Counted from the first letter of the stretch, positions 26,755 to 36,744 are shown. The stretch is 64,000 nucleotides of DNA from Campylobacter hominis ATCC BAA-381 (GCF_000017585.1 NC_009714.1:1520663-1584662), one strand, 5' to 3'. A program made the numbers and translations. Notes: a model not told the origin generated them from the sequence alone.

Positions 26755-27402
26755 ATGAATTTTATATATAAAATTTCAAAGTTACAGGATAGACGATTTA
26801 TATGGATTTTGATGTCTGTGATTATGCTCTCTTTTGTCGCTATCGCTTATGGATTTTTTCAAAAATATCTATATATGCAACCTTGCAAACAATGTATTTT
26901 CATACGAATTTCTATGCTGATCATCGCTCTTGGCGGAATAATCGCAGCTATAAAACCGACTGATATTTTTCTAAAATTTTGCGGATATATTCTAGGAATC
27001 GGCGCGTCCATAGCAGGAATTATTTTCAGCACAAAATTAAATACCATAAAAGAAATGATTCAAAACAACAAAGAAATAGATCTTTCAAATATCAGCGGCT
27101 GCGCTGTTTCTCCGGCTATAAATTTAAATACCACATCGCAATCAAGCATAATGCCGAATCTTTTTGACGCAACAGGAGGATGTGGCTACGACAGTCCTGT
27201 AGTTCCACCCGATACAGCACTTAGTGATTTACAAAACTATTTTGTAAATCTTTACAGCGATGGCTGGTATCTTGTGCCGTCGGCAAAATTCGGTTCAATG
27301 GCGAGTTGCACGACTTTTGCTTATTCGCTTACGATTTTTTTGCTTTGTGTTATGCTTATTTGTTATATTTACACAAAATTTAAACCAAAAATGAAATTTT
27401 AA
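26755..27402 (+). CDS. dsbI: DsbB/DsbI-type thiol oxidoreductase
   Basis: A 215-residue inner-membrane enzyme that reoxidises a periplasmic DsbA-type protein and passes electrons to quinone. Four hydrophobic segments are visible. The first periplasmic loop carries CKQC (about residues 43-46). The long second loop carries the other cysteines (SGCAVS, GGCGYDS) and ends with DGWYLVPSAKFGSMASC, a pattern of the DsbI subgroup rather than DsbB. AAAGGT precedes the ATG. No DsbL or DsbA partner is adjacent. Confidence 0.85.
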   Translation: MNFIYKISKLQDRRFIWILMSVIMLSFVAIAYGFFQKYLYMQPCKQCIFIRISMLIIALGGIIAAIKPTDIFLKFCGYILGIGASIAGIIFSTKLNTIKEMIQNNKEIDLSNISGCAVSPAINLNTTSQSSIMPNLFDATGGCGYDSPVVPPDTALSDLQNYFVNLYSDGWYLVPSAKFGSMASCTTFAYSLTIFLLCVMLICYIYTKFKPKMKF

Positions 27403-27443
27403 ATTTAATAAATTTTTTTTATCGCTGCTTGATTTGTTTCAAG

Positions 27444-27449
27444 TATAAT
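27444..27449 (+). promoter_or_regulatory. -10 box of the NDH-2 gene
   Basis: TATAAT 34 bases before the start codon, preceded by a T-rich tract. Confidence 0.55.
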
Positions 27450-27483
27450 ATTCACCGATTTTATCGATTTTAGGAAAAATAAA

Positions 27484-28689
27484 ATGAAAAAAATTTTGAT
27501 TTTAGGCGGTGGATACGGCGGTTTAAAATGTGCCATTACATTACAAAAAAAACTGAACGATAAAAACGTGGAAGTTACACTTATATCGCGCCACGATTAT
27601 CATTACCAAACGACACTGCTTCATAAAGTTGCCGTTGGAACTTACAGCGCCAGAAAAGCGCGAATGTTTTATCGCAACCTTTTAAATCTAAAAAATATAA
27701 AATTTACAAAAGATATAATTGAAAAAATCGATATCAAAAACAAAAAAGTAAAAGGCGTAAGATTTGAGTATGATTACGATTATTTGGTAATTGCGCTTGG
27801 TTTTAGGGTAAATGATTTCGGCATAAAAGGCGTTTATTATCACTCTCATAAACTTTCAACCCTAAATAAGGCGCTTCAAATAAGAACAAATATAGAAAAC
27901 AATTTTAAAGATTATATTTTCAAACCGAATCCTCTTAATTTAAGCTTTATCGTTTGCGGAAGCGGTTTTACGGGCGTAGAATTCGCAGCTGAACTTGCAA
28001 AGCGCGTTCCTGAACTTTGCAAAATAAGAGGTCTTGATAGAGATTTGGTTAAAATTTATCTAATAGGTCGTGGAGAGCACATTTTACCGATGTTTGATGA
28101 AAAACTAAGCGCTTTAGCAGCTGAAAAACTCACAAAAATCGGCGTTAAAATCATTAGAGGAAATGTCATTGAATGTATGAGTGATGGCGTGATTATCGAA
28201 AAACCTGATAAAAGCACGCAAAAAATAGAAGGAAATATCACCGTTTGGACAGCCGGAGTTAAAGGAAATCCGGTAATCGGCAACTCAGGCATTACAAATA
28301 CAAAAGACCGAGTAGAAGTAAATGAATTTTTACAAATACCGAATTATCCTGAAGTATTTGTTTTGGGAGATTGCGCGATAGCAAACTCACGCGATGTAAA
28401 ACACGCTCCGACAGCGCAGCTTGCTTCGCAAATGGGTGAATATTGCGGCGAAAGTTTAATTCAAATTTTAAAAGGCGAAAAATTGATAAAGCCGTTTATT
28501 TTCAAAAACAGAGGAACCGTTTGTTCGATAGGTCATACAGATGGTATCGGCGTGGCTTTTGGCTACAAAATCAACGGCGAAATTGCAGCATTTTTAAAAA
28601 ATGTAATAGAAAATCGCTGGATTTTATCGGTCGCAAATTTAATGACTGTTTTCAAAAAAGGACAATTTCGCTGGAGAAGCAGTGACTGA
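27484..28689 (+). CDS. ndh: Type II NADH:quinone dehydrogenase-like flavoprotein
   Basis: A 401-residue FAD enzyme of the NDH-2 family, non-proton-pumping and bound to the inner face of the membrane. The N-terminal FAD fold is ILGGGYGGLKCAITL (residues 5-19). The NAD-binding fold is FIVCGSGFTGVEFAAELA (near 157). The conserved FAD-site segment VFVLGDCAIANS comes near 294 and PTAQLASQMGEY near 310. The weakly hydrophobic C-terminal part fits membrane association. C. jejuni relies on a modified complex I, so an NDH-2 adds an alternative route. A related sulfide:quinone or other FAD oxidoreductase cannot be fully excluded. Confidence 0.8.
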   Translation: MKKILILGGGYGGLKCAITLQKKLNDKNVEVTLISRHDYHYQTTLLHKVAVGTYSARKARMFYRNLLNLKNIKFTKDIIEKIDIKNKKVKGVRFEYDYDYLVIALGFRVNDFGIKGVYYHSHKLSTLNKALQIRTNIENNFKDYIFKPNPLNLSFIVCGSGFTGVEFAAELAKRVPELCKIRGLDRDLVKIYLIGRGEHILPMFDEKLSALAAEKLTKIGVKIIRGNVIECMSDGVIIEKPDKSTQKIEGNITVWTAGVKGNPVIGNSGITNTKDRVEVNEFLQIPNYPEVFVLGDCAIANSRDVKHAPTAQLASQMGEYCGESLIQILKGEKLIKPFIFKNRGTVCSIGHTDGIGVAFGYKINGEIAAFLKNVIENRWILSVANLMTVFKKGQFRWRSSD

Positions 28690-29065
28690 TTTAAAATCGC
28701 AAAATAAAAATCTTTTAAATAACACTAAATTTTAAAATTTATCGTTTTCATAAAATTTTATTTATAATTAAATTTCAAAAAAATCTATTTGAATAATCCA
28801 AAATTTTAAGTTGAAAAAATTTAAAATTATTTAAAATTTAACGGCCAAATATTTTTACCGGCAATAAAATTTATTAAAATTTTATTGATTATTATTTAAA
28901 AGCTCGGCCGTATTTTTTAGTTTAAAGCTTATCTTCAATTTTTAATCATAATTTAGTTTTTTTTTGGGCGTAACTTTATTTGGATTTGAAATTTTAGAAA
29001 TTTTGCGTATTAAATTTCTAAAAAAAGCAAAATTTTCATTTTAAATATGAGGTGAAAAAATTTAA
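28690..29065. other. AT-rich convergent gap
   Basis: About 375 bases between convergent genes. A weak composite hairpin (ACGGCC at about 28840 with GGCCGT at about 28912, enclosing an AT inverted repeat) is followed by ATTTTTT and may terminate the plus-strand gene. I see no coding signal. Confidence 0.4.
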
Positions 29066-29656
29066 TTATTTAAAATTTTTATGCTTTTTGAAAAACCATA
29101 AAAAGCACATTACAAGACCTGGAGCCTTTATAAAGTTATCGTCAAAAGCAAAATTTTCAGCTTTATTTAAAGGCAAATTTATAATTTCTATTTTTTCGCC
29201 GTCAACTCCGCCGCCCTGAGCGATTTTATCACTATTTTTTACTACGGCGTAGAAAAAGTCCTGTCTATTCGCACCGAAACCAAGAGCTGAATAGCAAGTC
29301 GTGATAAATTCCAAATCGTTTACTTTATATCCCGTTTCTTCAAAAATTTCTTCAATCGCAGTTTGTTTTGCGGATAAATTTTTATCCATTATTCCGGCGC
29401 AAAGTTCATAAGTGTAGCCACTTTTATCACTATTTTCGTGAGTATTTTCATAATACCAAACTGATGGGCGGAACTGACGAACCAGCACAAAATTTTTACT
29501 CTCTTCATTAAAAATCAGAATGGAAACACTATCGTAAACCTTGACGCAATCCCAAAAACGCGCTTGTCCATCTATTTCAAAACGCAAAGTAAAAGGTTTT
29601 ACAAATTTTTCATTTCTAAGATGCAAAATTTCAAAATTTTTTAAAGAAGAACCCAT
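29066..29656 (-). CDS. Nudix hydrolase, NUDT14-like (nucleoside-diphosphate-sugar type)
   Basis: A 196-residue hydrolase of the Nudix fold. The segment YELCAGIMDKNLSAKQTAIEEI plus FEETGYKV is the Nudix box (about residues 102-128), with the catalytic EExGY end intact. The box start deviates from the consensus (Leu and Glu where Glu and Arg are usual), as in UDP-sugar pyrophosphatases of the NUDT14 group. These also share the upstream YELCAG and downstream SALGFGANRQDFFYAVV patterns. It overlaps mgtE by 16 bases at its start and is probably co-transcribed with it. Confidence 0.8.
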   Translation of the reverse strand: MGSSLKNFEILHLRNEKFVKPFTLRFEIDGQARFWDCVKVYDSVSILIFNEESKNFVLVRQFRPSVWYYENTHENSDKSGYTYELCAGIMDKNLSAKQTAIEEIFEETGYKVNDLEFITTCYSALGFGANRQDFFYAVVKNSDKIAQGGGVDGEKIEIINLPLNKAENFAFDDNFIKAPGLVMCFLWFFKKHKNFK

Positions 29657-31005
29657 GTGGCAAGTCCCAAAAAACTAAAAAATCCTATAATATCGGTAAA
29701 TGTAGTCAAAACAACCGAACTGCCGACAGCAGGATCAATTCCTAATTTTTTTAAAGTAAGAGGAATCACGGTGCCGAAAAACCCTGCCAATGTAAGATTT
29801 ATAATCATTGACGCAGCTATTACAAAACCAAGAAGCGGAATGTGAAACCAAAAATATGCAACAATTCCCATAAGCGTTGCAAAAATCATACCATTTACAA
29901 GTGCAATTGCAACTTCGCGAAATAAAACACGCTTTTTATCTTTAAACTCAATTTCTCCAAGCGCAAGACGGCGAACCGTAACGGTTAGCGCTTGCGTACC
30001 TGTATTTCCGCCCATACTGGCAACTATCGGCATCAAAATCGCAAGTGCAACAACGCTTTCTATCGTTTTGTCAAAAAAACCTATAATGATAGAACTTATA
30101 ATCGCCGTACAAAGATTTACAAAAAGCCACGCCGCGCGTGCTTTACCTGATTTTACAACAGTTTCTTCTTCTTCGGCTTCATCATTAACGCCGGCCAAAT
30201 TATAAAGTTGTTCAGTAGCCCGATCTTCAATAAGATCATGTATATCATCACTTGTAATTCGTCCAAGTAACACGCCGTTCGCGTCAATTACCGGCATAAC
30301 GTTTAAATCAAACTCGTCAAAATCCTGTATGACATCATTTACATTTTCCGTATCAATCGCAACATGCGGTTTATAATCATAATTGCTTTTTTCAATTATT
30401 TCATTCAAAGTAAGCGAAAAATCATAAATTATCAAATCGGATAATGCAATAGCCGATTTTAAATGATTTTTTTCATCGACAATAAAAAGTTGAAAAACGT
30501 TTTCTATCTCTTCTTTTTCTTTTAAAATTTTAAGTCTGTCAATAGCGCTTTTAAGTGTTTCGGAACCTTTTGCGGAAAAAATTTCCGTTTGCATATAGGC
30601 GCCCGCTTCATCTTCATCATATTTTGCGATTTTTAAAATATCCGCACGGTCTTTTTCATCAAGCTCTTCAAAAAATTCCTTAGCCTTATTTTCGTCTATA
30701 TCGCTTATATTATCCAAAAGTTCAGCCTGATCGTCGCTTTCAAGTTCCGAAATACCTTGCGTAATTTTATCTTTCGGTACGATTTCAATGACATCTTCAA
30801 GCATATGATCGGGCATTTCAAGAGCCGCGTTAGCTAAGCTTTCAGGATCAAGTTCTTTTAGATATTTGGCAAACTGCGTTTCATCGTGTTTTTTTATTGT
30901 TTTTAGATGTTCGGCAAGATCAACTGAGCTTAATTCATCTTTAAGCGTATCGTCTATATGCGAATCAAGTTGCTCTTTAGCGGTTTCAAGCTCTTGTGTT
31001 TCCAT
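29641..31005 (-). CDS. mgtE: Magnesium transporter MgtE
   Basis: A 454-residue protein with the full MgtE plan. A helical N domain (about residues 35-140, acidic, Mg-sensing) comes first, then two CBS domains (about 145-270; GRITSDDIHDLI). Five membrane helices (about 290-454) follow, with MPIVASMGGNTGTQALTV forming the pore entry. It is a Mg2+ channel gated by cytoplasmic Mg2+. It lies between the M23 peptidase gene (10 bases upstream) and the Nudix gene (overlapping). Confidence 0.95.
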   Translation of the reverse strand: METQELETAKEQLDSHIDDTLKDELSSVDLAEHLKTIKKHDETQFAKYLKELDPESLANAALEMPDHMLEDVIEIVPKDKITQGISELESDDQAELLDNISDIDENKAKEFFEELDEKDRADILKIAKYDEDEAGAYMQTEIFSAKGSETLKSAIDRLKILKEKEEIENVFQLFIVDEKNHLKSAIALSDLIIYDFSLTLNEIIEKSNYDYKPHVAIDTENVNDVIQDFDEFDLNVMPVIDANGVLLGRITSDDIHDLIEDRATEQLYNLAGVNDEAEEEETVVKSGKARAAWLFVNLCTAIISSIIIGFFDKTIESVVALAILMPIVASMGGNTGTQALTVTVRRLALGEIEFKDKKRVLFREVAIALVNGMIFATLMGIVAYFWFHIPLLGFVIAASMIINLTLAGFFGTVIPLTLKKLGIDPAVGSSVVLTTFTDIIGFFSFLGLATWVLL

Positions 31006-31015
31006 TTTTTGCCTT

Positions 31016-32176
31016 TTAATTTAACATAACAAAATTATCAAAATTTTCTAATTTCTTTGGATTTTCGTTGGAAACTAAAATTTTCCTTATGTTTTCATTT
31101 GTATCTTTTACAAGTTGTTTAAATTTCGCCTGCTCTTTTGTTACGATTTGTTCTTTTTCGACTTTTACTATACTGTTTGGATTTACGGCTACTTTATTTC
31201 TATAAACGCCAAAATGTAAATGCGGTCCTGTTGCAAGTCCGGTATTCCCAACATAAGCAATCAGTTGTTTTTGTTTTACCGTTACTCCCTTTTTTATACC
31301 TTTTGCAAAACCGTTTAAATGCGCGTAAAGTGTTGATATATTGCTACCGTGAGAAATTTCAACCGTATTTCCATATCCGTTTCTTCTACCTACAAAAGTT
31401 ACTTTACCACCACCTGCAGCATAAATTTTCGTTCCTTTAGGTGCTGCATAGTCAATTCCCAAATGAGCACGGTATCTGTGCAAAATAGGATGATATCTTT
31501 TTGGCGTAAAATTTGACGCGATTCTAGCGCCGTATATAGGCAAAATAAGCAAGAAATTTTCTACCTGTTTGCCGTTTTCATTATAATATTTATCATCATA
31601 AAAATACATATAATGAGCTTTTCCATTACTTTCTAACATTCCTGCCGAAATTTTAATATCTCCGAATTGTCTTCCAAGCCTTGTTTTTTGATCATAAATA
31701 ATGACAATTTTATCGCCTTTTTGCAATTTCTTGAAATCAACCTCATTTTTAAACATTATCATAAATTCGTTTGCCAACGTCGTATTTCCTGTAGCTTCGA
31801 TTATATCGACATACGGCGATTTATTAACTTCAATACTGAGAGTATTGTGAGAAACCGAATAAATAATCGGTGTAAAGGTTAATTTATATTGGTTAAATTT
31901 ATCTTTATAAATTTGAATTTGAAGTTCATTGCTTACAGGTATTAATATTTGTAAAATTTCGCCGTCATCGTCTTTTAACATATAACAATCCGAACCGGAT
32001 ATTATTTCGCTGACAACTTCCTGATCTTCATTTTCAAGATTATAATAAAGTGAAAGCGGAATTTTAGAGACTTCAAAAAATTTTAATAAACTGACACCTT
32101 CCGGCCAGCTGAATTTCTCAATATTTGAGCCGAAAGAAAAAGAAAAAATCATCAAAAAAATCAAAAAAACTCTCAT
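31016..32176 (-). CDS. M23 (LytM) peptidoglycan endopeptidase, Csd3-like
   Basis: A 386-residue exported protein with an N-terminal signal sequence (MRVFLIFLMIFSFSFGS). A long N-terminal region follows, then a C-terminal zinc LytM domain (about residues 240-345). The metal and catalytic residues are visible in HLGIDYAAPKGT, STLYAHLNG and GPHLHFGVY (HxxxD and HxH motifs). Such proteins trim peptide crosslinks and help set helical shape in Helicobacter (Csd3/HdpA) and Campylobacter. The long N-terminal part, inhibitory in Csd3, supports that assignment. It heads a minus-strand operon with mgtE and the Nudix gene. Confidence 0.88.
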   Translation of the reverse strand: MRVFLIFLMIFSFSFGSNIEKFSWPEGVSLLKFFEVSKIPLSLYYNLENEDQEVVSEIISGSDCYMLKDDDGEILQILIPVSNELQIQIYKDKFNQYKLTFTPIIYSVSHNTLSIEVNKSPYVDIIEATGNTTLANEFMIMFKNEVDFKKLQKGDKIVIIYDQKTRLGRQFGDIKISAGMLESNGKAHYMYFYDDKYYNENGKQVENFLLILPIYGARIASNFTPKRYHPILHRYRAHLGIDYAAPKGTKIYAAGGGKVTFVGRRNGYGNTVEISHGSNISTLYAHLNGFAKGIKKGVTVKQKQLIAYVGNTGLATGPHLHFGVYRNKVAVNPNSIVKVEKEQIVTKEQAKFKQLVKDTNENIRKILVSNENPKKLENFDNFVMLN

Positions 32177-32297
32177 AAAACCACCACTATATCTGAATTT
32201 TCGTATTCTAACAAAAACAGCCTTATATTTTGCAAAATTTGTTAATTTACCAAATTTTCATATAATAACCGAAAATTTTTAACTTAGGAGAAAGGTT

Positions 32298-33017
32298 TTG
32301 AATAAATTTCTTTTGATTTTTATCTGCTTTTTTACTTTTGCATTTTCTGCAGATTTTAATATGAAGACTTACGAAACTACGCTTATTGGCGTAGAAAACG
32401 GATACGGCACTATAACAGACAGTCCGGATATTGTAATTGGAAGCAGCGGTATTATTTCGCATACATTTTTAAACGGCGAGAGTTCTATAATAGCGCGCGC
32501 TGTTGTAACGGAAAAAAACGGTGCAAACGCGAAAGTAAGATTTGAAGTTTTTTCAATGCTTGCCCAAAAAGCACTTCCGCTTCCTAAAATTTTACCGCAA
32601 AGCGGTGATAAAATCGTGCTTAATTTTCTTTATTCACGCTCTTTGCTTATCACTCCGAATAAAGAAATTTACGACCAGATAAAATTGGCCTTTCCAAACA
32701 TTGACTTTGTAGATCCTGATGTAAACGCGGCTTATCTTAGCAGCGAATTTAAACCGAATCCCGGAAGAGACGAATTTCGTAAAATGTGCGCCGATAATGC
32801 GGCCGGACTTATATTTTTCGCATTAAATGGAAAAGGTGTTTTTGCTGACTGCGGAAGCTTTAAAACTTTAAAAACATTTAAAACTGGCGGCATCAACAGT
32901 TATACTTTACCGTTTTATTCGCATGTAGAAGGCATTTCAACGATGATTTGGGATTTTAAAAACGGACAAATAAACGACTATGACGAATATTATCGCTATT
33001 TGCTTGGAGAAGAGTGA
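32298..33017 (+). CDS. Secreted plasminogen-binding-protein (PGBA) N-domain protein
   Basis: A 239-residue exported protein with a signal peptide (MNKFLLIFICFFTFAFSA). It resembles the N-terminal domain found in Helicobacter PgbA/PgbB and conserved in Campylobacter (LIGVENGYGTI, SGIISHTFLNGESSIIARAVV). The Lys/Glu-rich C-terminal tail that gives plasminogen binding in Helicobacter is missing, so that activity should not be assumed. The start is a TTG after GGAGAAAGG. The last codons overlap or abut the start of xth. Confidence 0.7.
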   Translation: MNKFLLIFICFFTFAFSADFNMKTYETTLIGVENGYGTITDSPDIVIGSSGIISHTFLNGESSIIARAVVTEKNGANAKVRFEVFSMLAQKALPLPKILPQSGDKIVLNFLYSRSLLITPNKEIYDQIKLAFPNIDFVDPDVNAAYLSSEFKPNPGRDEFRKMCADNAAGLIFFALNGKGVFADCGSFKTLKTFKTGGINSYTLPFYSHVEGISTMIWDFKNGQINDYDEYYRYLLGEE

Positions 33018-33019
33018 TT

Positions 33020-33775
33020 TTGAAGCTGATTTCGTGGAATGTAAACGGGCTTAGAGCTTGCGTAAAAAATGACGCTTTGGGTTGGATTACTCAAGAAAAA
33101 CCTGATTTTTTAGCTTTGCAGGAAATTAAAGTTTCAGAAGATAAAATTCCTTCTGAAATTTATAATCTCGGTTTTGAAAATTTAGATGTAAACTCTGGCG
33201 AAAAAGCAGGTTATAGCGGCGTAGCAAGCCTTCATAATCTAAAATGCGCTACTTTTAAAAATTTATTTTTTCAAGAAAACGAAGGGCGCGTTTTGCAGCA
33301 CGATTTTAATGAAATTTCACTATTTAATATATATTTTCCAAACGGTCAAAAAGATGAAAACAGACTTAATTTCAAGATGGAATTTTATGATAAATTTTTA
33401 ATTTATCTTGATAAACTTAAAAAACAAGGTCGCAAAATCATTATTTGCGGCGATGTAAACACGGCTCACCGTGAAATAGATTTAAAAAATCCTAAATCAA
33501 ATAGCGATAGAAGCGGCTTTTTACCTATAGAAAGAGCTTGGATTGACAAACTTTTATCTCATGGTTTTGTCGATACTTTTCGCGCTATAAATGGCGATAA
33601 AATCGCATATTCGTGGTGGAGTTACAGATTCAACGCAAGAGCTAAAAATGCAGGTTGGAGAATTGATTATTTTTTCATCAGCGAAGATCTGCGTGAAAAT
33701 TTAACAAACGCTTTCATACTGGACGATATAAAAGGCAGCGATCATTGTCCTGTCGGCATAGAAATCAATTTATAA
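33020..33775 (+). CDS. xth: Exodeoxyribonuclease III / AP endonuclease
   Basis: A 251-residue base-excision repair nuclease that cleaves at abasic sites. The family motifs are all present: MKLISWNVNGLRAC at the start, LALQEIKVSED (catalytic Glu), ICGDVNTAHREIDL, WRIDYFFIS and GSDHCPVGIEI at the end. I choose the TTG at 33020, where the protein begins with the standard MKLISWNVN. A GGAG site lies 10 bases before it. A GTG at 33014 would add two residues and overlap the upstream stop. Confidence 0.95.
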   Translation: MKLISWNVNGLRACVKNDALGWITQEKPDFLALQEIKVSEDKIPSEIYNLGFENLDVNSGEKAGYSGVASLHNLKCATFKNLFFQENEGRVLQHDFNEISLFNIYFPNGQKDENRLNFKMEFYDKFLIYLDKLKKQGRKIIICGDVNTAHREIDLKNPKSNSDRSGFLPIERAWIDKLLSHGFVDTFRAINGDKIAYSWWSYRFNARAKNAGWRIDYFFISEDLRENLTNAFILDDIKGSDHCPVGIEINL

Positions 33776-33872
33776 CCATATTTTCGATATCCAAAACTTA
33801 AATTTTTAAGAATTTAAGTAAAGTTTTATTATTTTTAACTAAAATTTTAAAAATTTAAAATAAGGATAAATT

Positions 33873-34709
33873 ATGAAAGTTGTCGTTTGCATAAAAAACA
33901 ATCAAATTTGCGATAATGTGAGAGATTACGGCATTTATGTGGCCAAAATTTTAAAATCGCAAATCAGTTTTGTCGCAATTATGGAAAATCAAGAGCTGGG
34001 AGATAGCTTTTACGGACTTGCGGCAGGCGGAATTGTGCTTGGCGAAAAAGATATGATACTTTCAAATTATCAAAATTTAGAACAGGAAAACAACGAAGAA
34101 ACTCTTAAAAAAATACAGGAATATCTTGATAAATGCGTCAAAAAAGCTAACTTGGAAGGCTTAAAAGCGGAGCAAACATTAAAAAAAGGCGATTTTATAG
34201 ATATTATAAGTACTTATAAAAATGAAGCCGATATGTTTATAACAGCTGCTAGATATGATGAAAGCGACGATATAGATTTTAATGCCAATATGCTGATAAA
34301 AGAATTAAAAGTACCTGTACTTTTGGTAAATAAAGAATTTTCGCCGATAAAATCCGTGCTTCTTGCATTTGACGGCACATTATCAAGCGTGAAAATTGCA
34401 GGATTTATTCATAACTCACCACTTTTTTCAAATGCAAAAAAATATATAATAAATATAAGTGAAGATGAAGAAAAATCAAAAGAAGCATTGAAAATCGCAA
34501 AAGACATAATAGGCGAAGAAAATGCAAAATATGTTTATATAAACGGAACTGACGCCGGAGAGGAAATTATAAAATTTCGACGAGCAAATAAACTTGATCT
34601 CATTGCCACAGGCTCATTCAGCAAAAATTTTCTAAAAAAACTGATTGTTGGAAGCGTTTCGCAAGAAGTTATCACAAATGCCCTTGTGCCGATACTCGTA
34701 GTAGCTTAA
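33873..34709 (+). CDS. Universal stress protein, tandem UspA
   Basis: A 278-residue cytoplasmic protein of two UspA-like halves (about residues 1-145 and 160-278). The second half ends with the nucleotide-binding pattern LIATGSFSKNFLKKLIVGSVSQEVITNALVPILVV, the usual G-x2-G-x9-GS(x)V element. Usp proteins bind ATP and modulate stress responses. Here the gene lies 18 bases before the phosphate transporter gene, so a regulatory link with transport is likely but inferred. AAGGATAAATT precedes the ATG. Confidence 0.85.
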   Translation: MKVVVCIKNNQICDNVRDYGIYVAKILKSQISFVAIMENQELGDSFYGLAAGGIVLGEKDMILSNYQNLEQENNEETLKKIQEYLDKCVKKANLEGLKAEQTLKKGDFIDIISTYKNEADMFITAARYDESDDIDFNANMLIKELKVPVLLVNKEFSPIKSVLLAFDGTLSSVKIAGFIHNSPLFSNAKKYIINISEDEEKSKEALKIAKDIIGEENAKYVYINGTDAGEEIIKFRRANKLDLIATGSFSKNFLKKLIVGSVSQEVITNALVPILVVA

Positions 34710-34727
34710 TAATTTTAAAGGTTTTTT

Positions 34728-36293
34728 ATGCCTAGAAATTCTATTTTAAATCTGTTTTTTGGCGGAATTTTACTTGTAATTTCACTATATTTTATAATTT
34801 GGGGATTTGATTATATCGGTGAAGCAAATAAAATAATATTTACAATTTCCGTTATTTTAGGAATTTTTATGGCATTTAATGTCGGCGGCAATGACGTTTC
34901 AAACTCATTTGGAACAAGTGTCGGCGCAGGAACTCTTACAATCACACAAGCACTTTGTATAGCTGCGATTTTTGAAGTTGGCGGCGCTGTAATTGCGGGT
35001 GGCGAAGTAACGGCTACTATAAGAAGCGGAATTGTAGATCTTCAAAAAATGAGCGTAAGTCCGTTCGACTTTGTATATATAATGATGTCGGCACTACTTG
35101 CGGCAGGACTTTGGCTATTGATAGCTACAAAAAAAGGAATGCCAGTTTCAACAACTCATGCAATTGTTGGCGGAATTGTCGGGGCAAGCTTAACTCTCGG
35201 TGTTATTTTAGAACACAGTGAAATTTCTCCGTTATCGATTTTACGCTGGAATAAACTTTTTGAAATAGTACTGTCATGGATTATTTCACCGGTTTTAGGC
35301 GGAATAACTTCATATATGATTTACCGCGTAATCAAAAAATACATCATAAACTACAATGCAATAGCGCAAATAAAAATTAATAGAATAAAAAGAAAAAAGA
35401 AAGAATTAAAAAAAGAGCATAAAAAGATTTATGAAACACTGAACGATCTGCAAAAAGTGGCATATAGTGAAATTTTAAATAAAGATCTTCTTGAAATGCA
35501 AGAACATAATTTAAATTACAAACATTTAAGCAGCGATTATTATAAAAAAATAAATGAACTTGATATGCAAAAAGAAAAACTTCAATCTCACAAAGCACTT
35601 GAGCTTGGAATTCCTATAATAGCGGCATTTGGAACAATTGTGCTTGTTAGTATGCTTCTTTTTAAAGGACTTAAAAATTTAAATCTCGGTTTAAGCGCTT
35701 TTCAAAATTATTTGATAATAAGTATGTGCGCGACTATCGTTTGGGCTGCGATGTTCGTTTTTGCAAAAAATTTACGTAGAAGCGATCTTAGCAAATCAAC
35801 TTTTTTAATGTTCAGTTGGCTTCAAGTTTTTACGGCATGCGGATTTGCTTTTTCGCATGGAAGTAATGACATTTCAAATGCGGTAGGACCGTTTGCGGCA
35901 ATTATTGATACATTAGCGACAGGCGCTGTAAACGGAGAAGCTGCAATTCCGCCAATAGTAATGATAACGTTTGGAATAGCACTTGTAGCAGGACTTTGGT
36001 TTATAGGAAGAGAAGTTATCCAGACAGTCGGCACAAATTTAACAAAAATGCACCCGGCAAGCGGTTTTTCAGCTGAATTATCGGCTGCCAGTATCGTTAT
36101 GCTTGCTACTGTTTTTGGAATTCCTGTAAGTTCTACGCATATTTTAATCGGTGCGGTTTTAGGAATCGGACTTGTAAATAAAGCTGCAAACTGGTCTTTA
36201 ATGAAACCGATTGTACTTGCTTGGGTCATTACAATTCCGGTTGCTGCGGTAATATCAAGCATTTGCCTTCTGGTTTTTAGAAATATTTTTTAA
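34728..36293 (+). CDS. pit: PiT-family inorganic phosphate transporter
   Basis: A 521-residue inner-membrane protein with the duplicated PiT signature: FNVGGNDVSNSFGTSVGAG in the first half and FSHGSNDISNAVGPFAAI in the second. Both halves also carry the GMPVSTTHAI/GIPVSSTHIL pattern, and there are about ten membrane helices. A charged, coiled-coil-prone cytoplasmic loop (about residues 200-285, Lys/Glu-rich) separates the halves. It takes up phosphate, usually as metal-phosphate, with protons. It is co-directional with the Usp gene 18 bases upstream. Confidence 0.92.
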   Translation: MPRNSILNLFFGGILLVISLYFIIWGFDYIGEANKIIFTISVILGIFMAFNVGGNDVSNSFGTSVGAGTLTITQALCIAAIFEVGGAVIAGGEVTATIRSGIVDLQKMSVSPFDFVYIMMSALLAAGLWLLIATKKGMPVSTTHAIVGGIVGASLTLGVILEHSEISPLSILRWNKLFEIVLSWIISPVLGGITSYMIYRVIKKYIINYNAIAQIKINRIKRKKKELKKEHKKIYETLNDLQKVAYSEILNKDLLEMQEHNLNYKHLSSDYYKKINELDMQKEKLQSHKALELGIPIIAAFGTIVLVSMLLFKGLKNLNLGLSAFQNYLIISMCATIVWAAMFVFAKNLRRSDLSKSTFLMFSWLQVFTACGFAFSHGSNDISNAVGPFAAIIDTLATGAVNGEAAIPPIVMITFGIALVAGLWFIGREVIQTVGTNLTKMHPASGFSAELSAASIVMLATVFGIPVSSTHILIGAVLGIGLVNKAANWSLMKPIVLAWVITIPVAAVISSICLLVFRNIF

Positions 36294-36712
36294 TCAATTT
36301 ACAGTATATAAAATATATTTAGTGTAATATAATCGTTTAACGAATATTATATATAAGAAAAAATATTACAATTAAGCAAACCTGGTATTTTTTGGAAATT
36401 TGTAAAACTGCCAAAATAAATTGAAATAAGACATTTACAAAGCAAATATCAAAAAACATAAAATTTATGCGCTGACTTAAAATAATTTTTGTCGCACAAA
36501 ACTAAAAAAACGAAAGTTTTATGAGTATCATAAATAGACTAAAATCAAAAATCATAATTACTCATTAATGAATTTATAAAATGGATAATTTACTAAATTA
36601 AATTTTAACAAAATTTTTACACTTTTCGTAAATTATACACCAAAATTTAAAAAATAAATCAAAAATGCAAAATTAGAAATGATTGAAAACTTATAAAATT
36701 TCAAAAAGCCGT
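36294..36712. other. AT-rich convergent gap
   Basis: About 420 bases with no supported gene; an AT palindrome core TCGTTTAACGA sits at about 36335. I see nothing else to annotate. Confidence 0.4.
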
Positions 36713-36744
36713 TTGTAATTTAAAAGTAAAATTTTAAATTACAA
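36713..36744 (-). terminator. Hairpin overlapping the stop of the monooxygenase gene
   Basis: A 13-bp perfect stem (TTGTAATTTAAAA and its complement, 6-base loop) whose first arm includes the stop codon of the gene at 36734. Confidence 0.5.
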
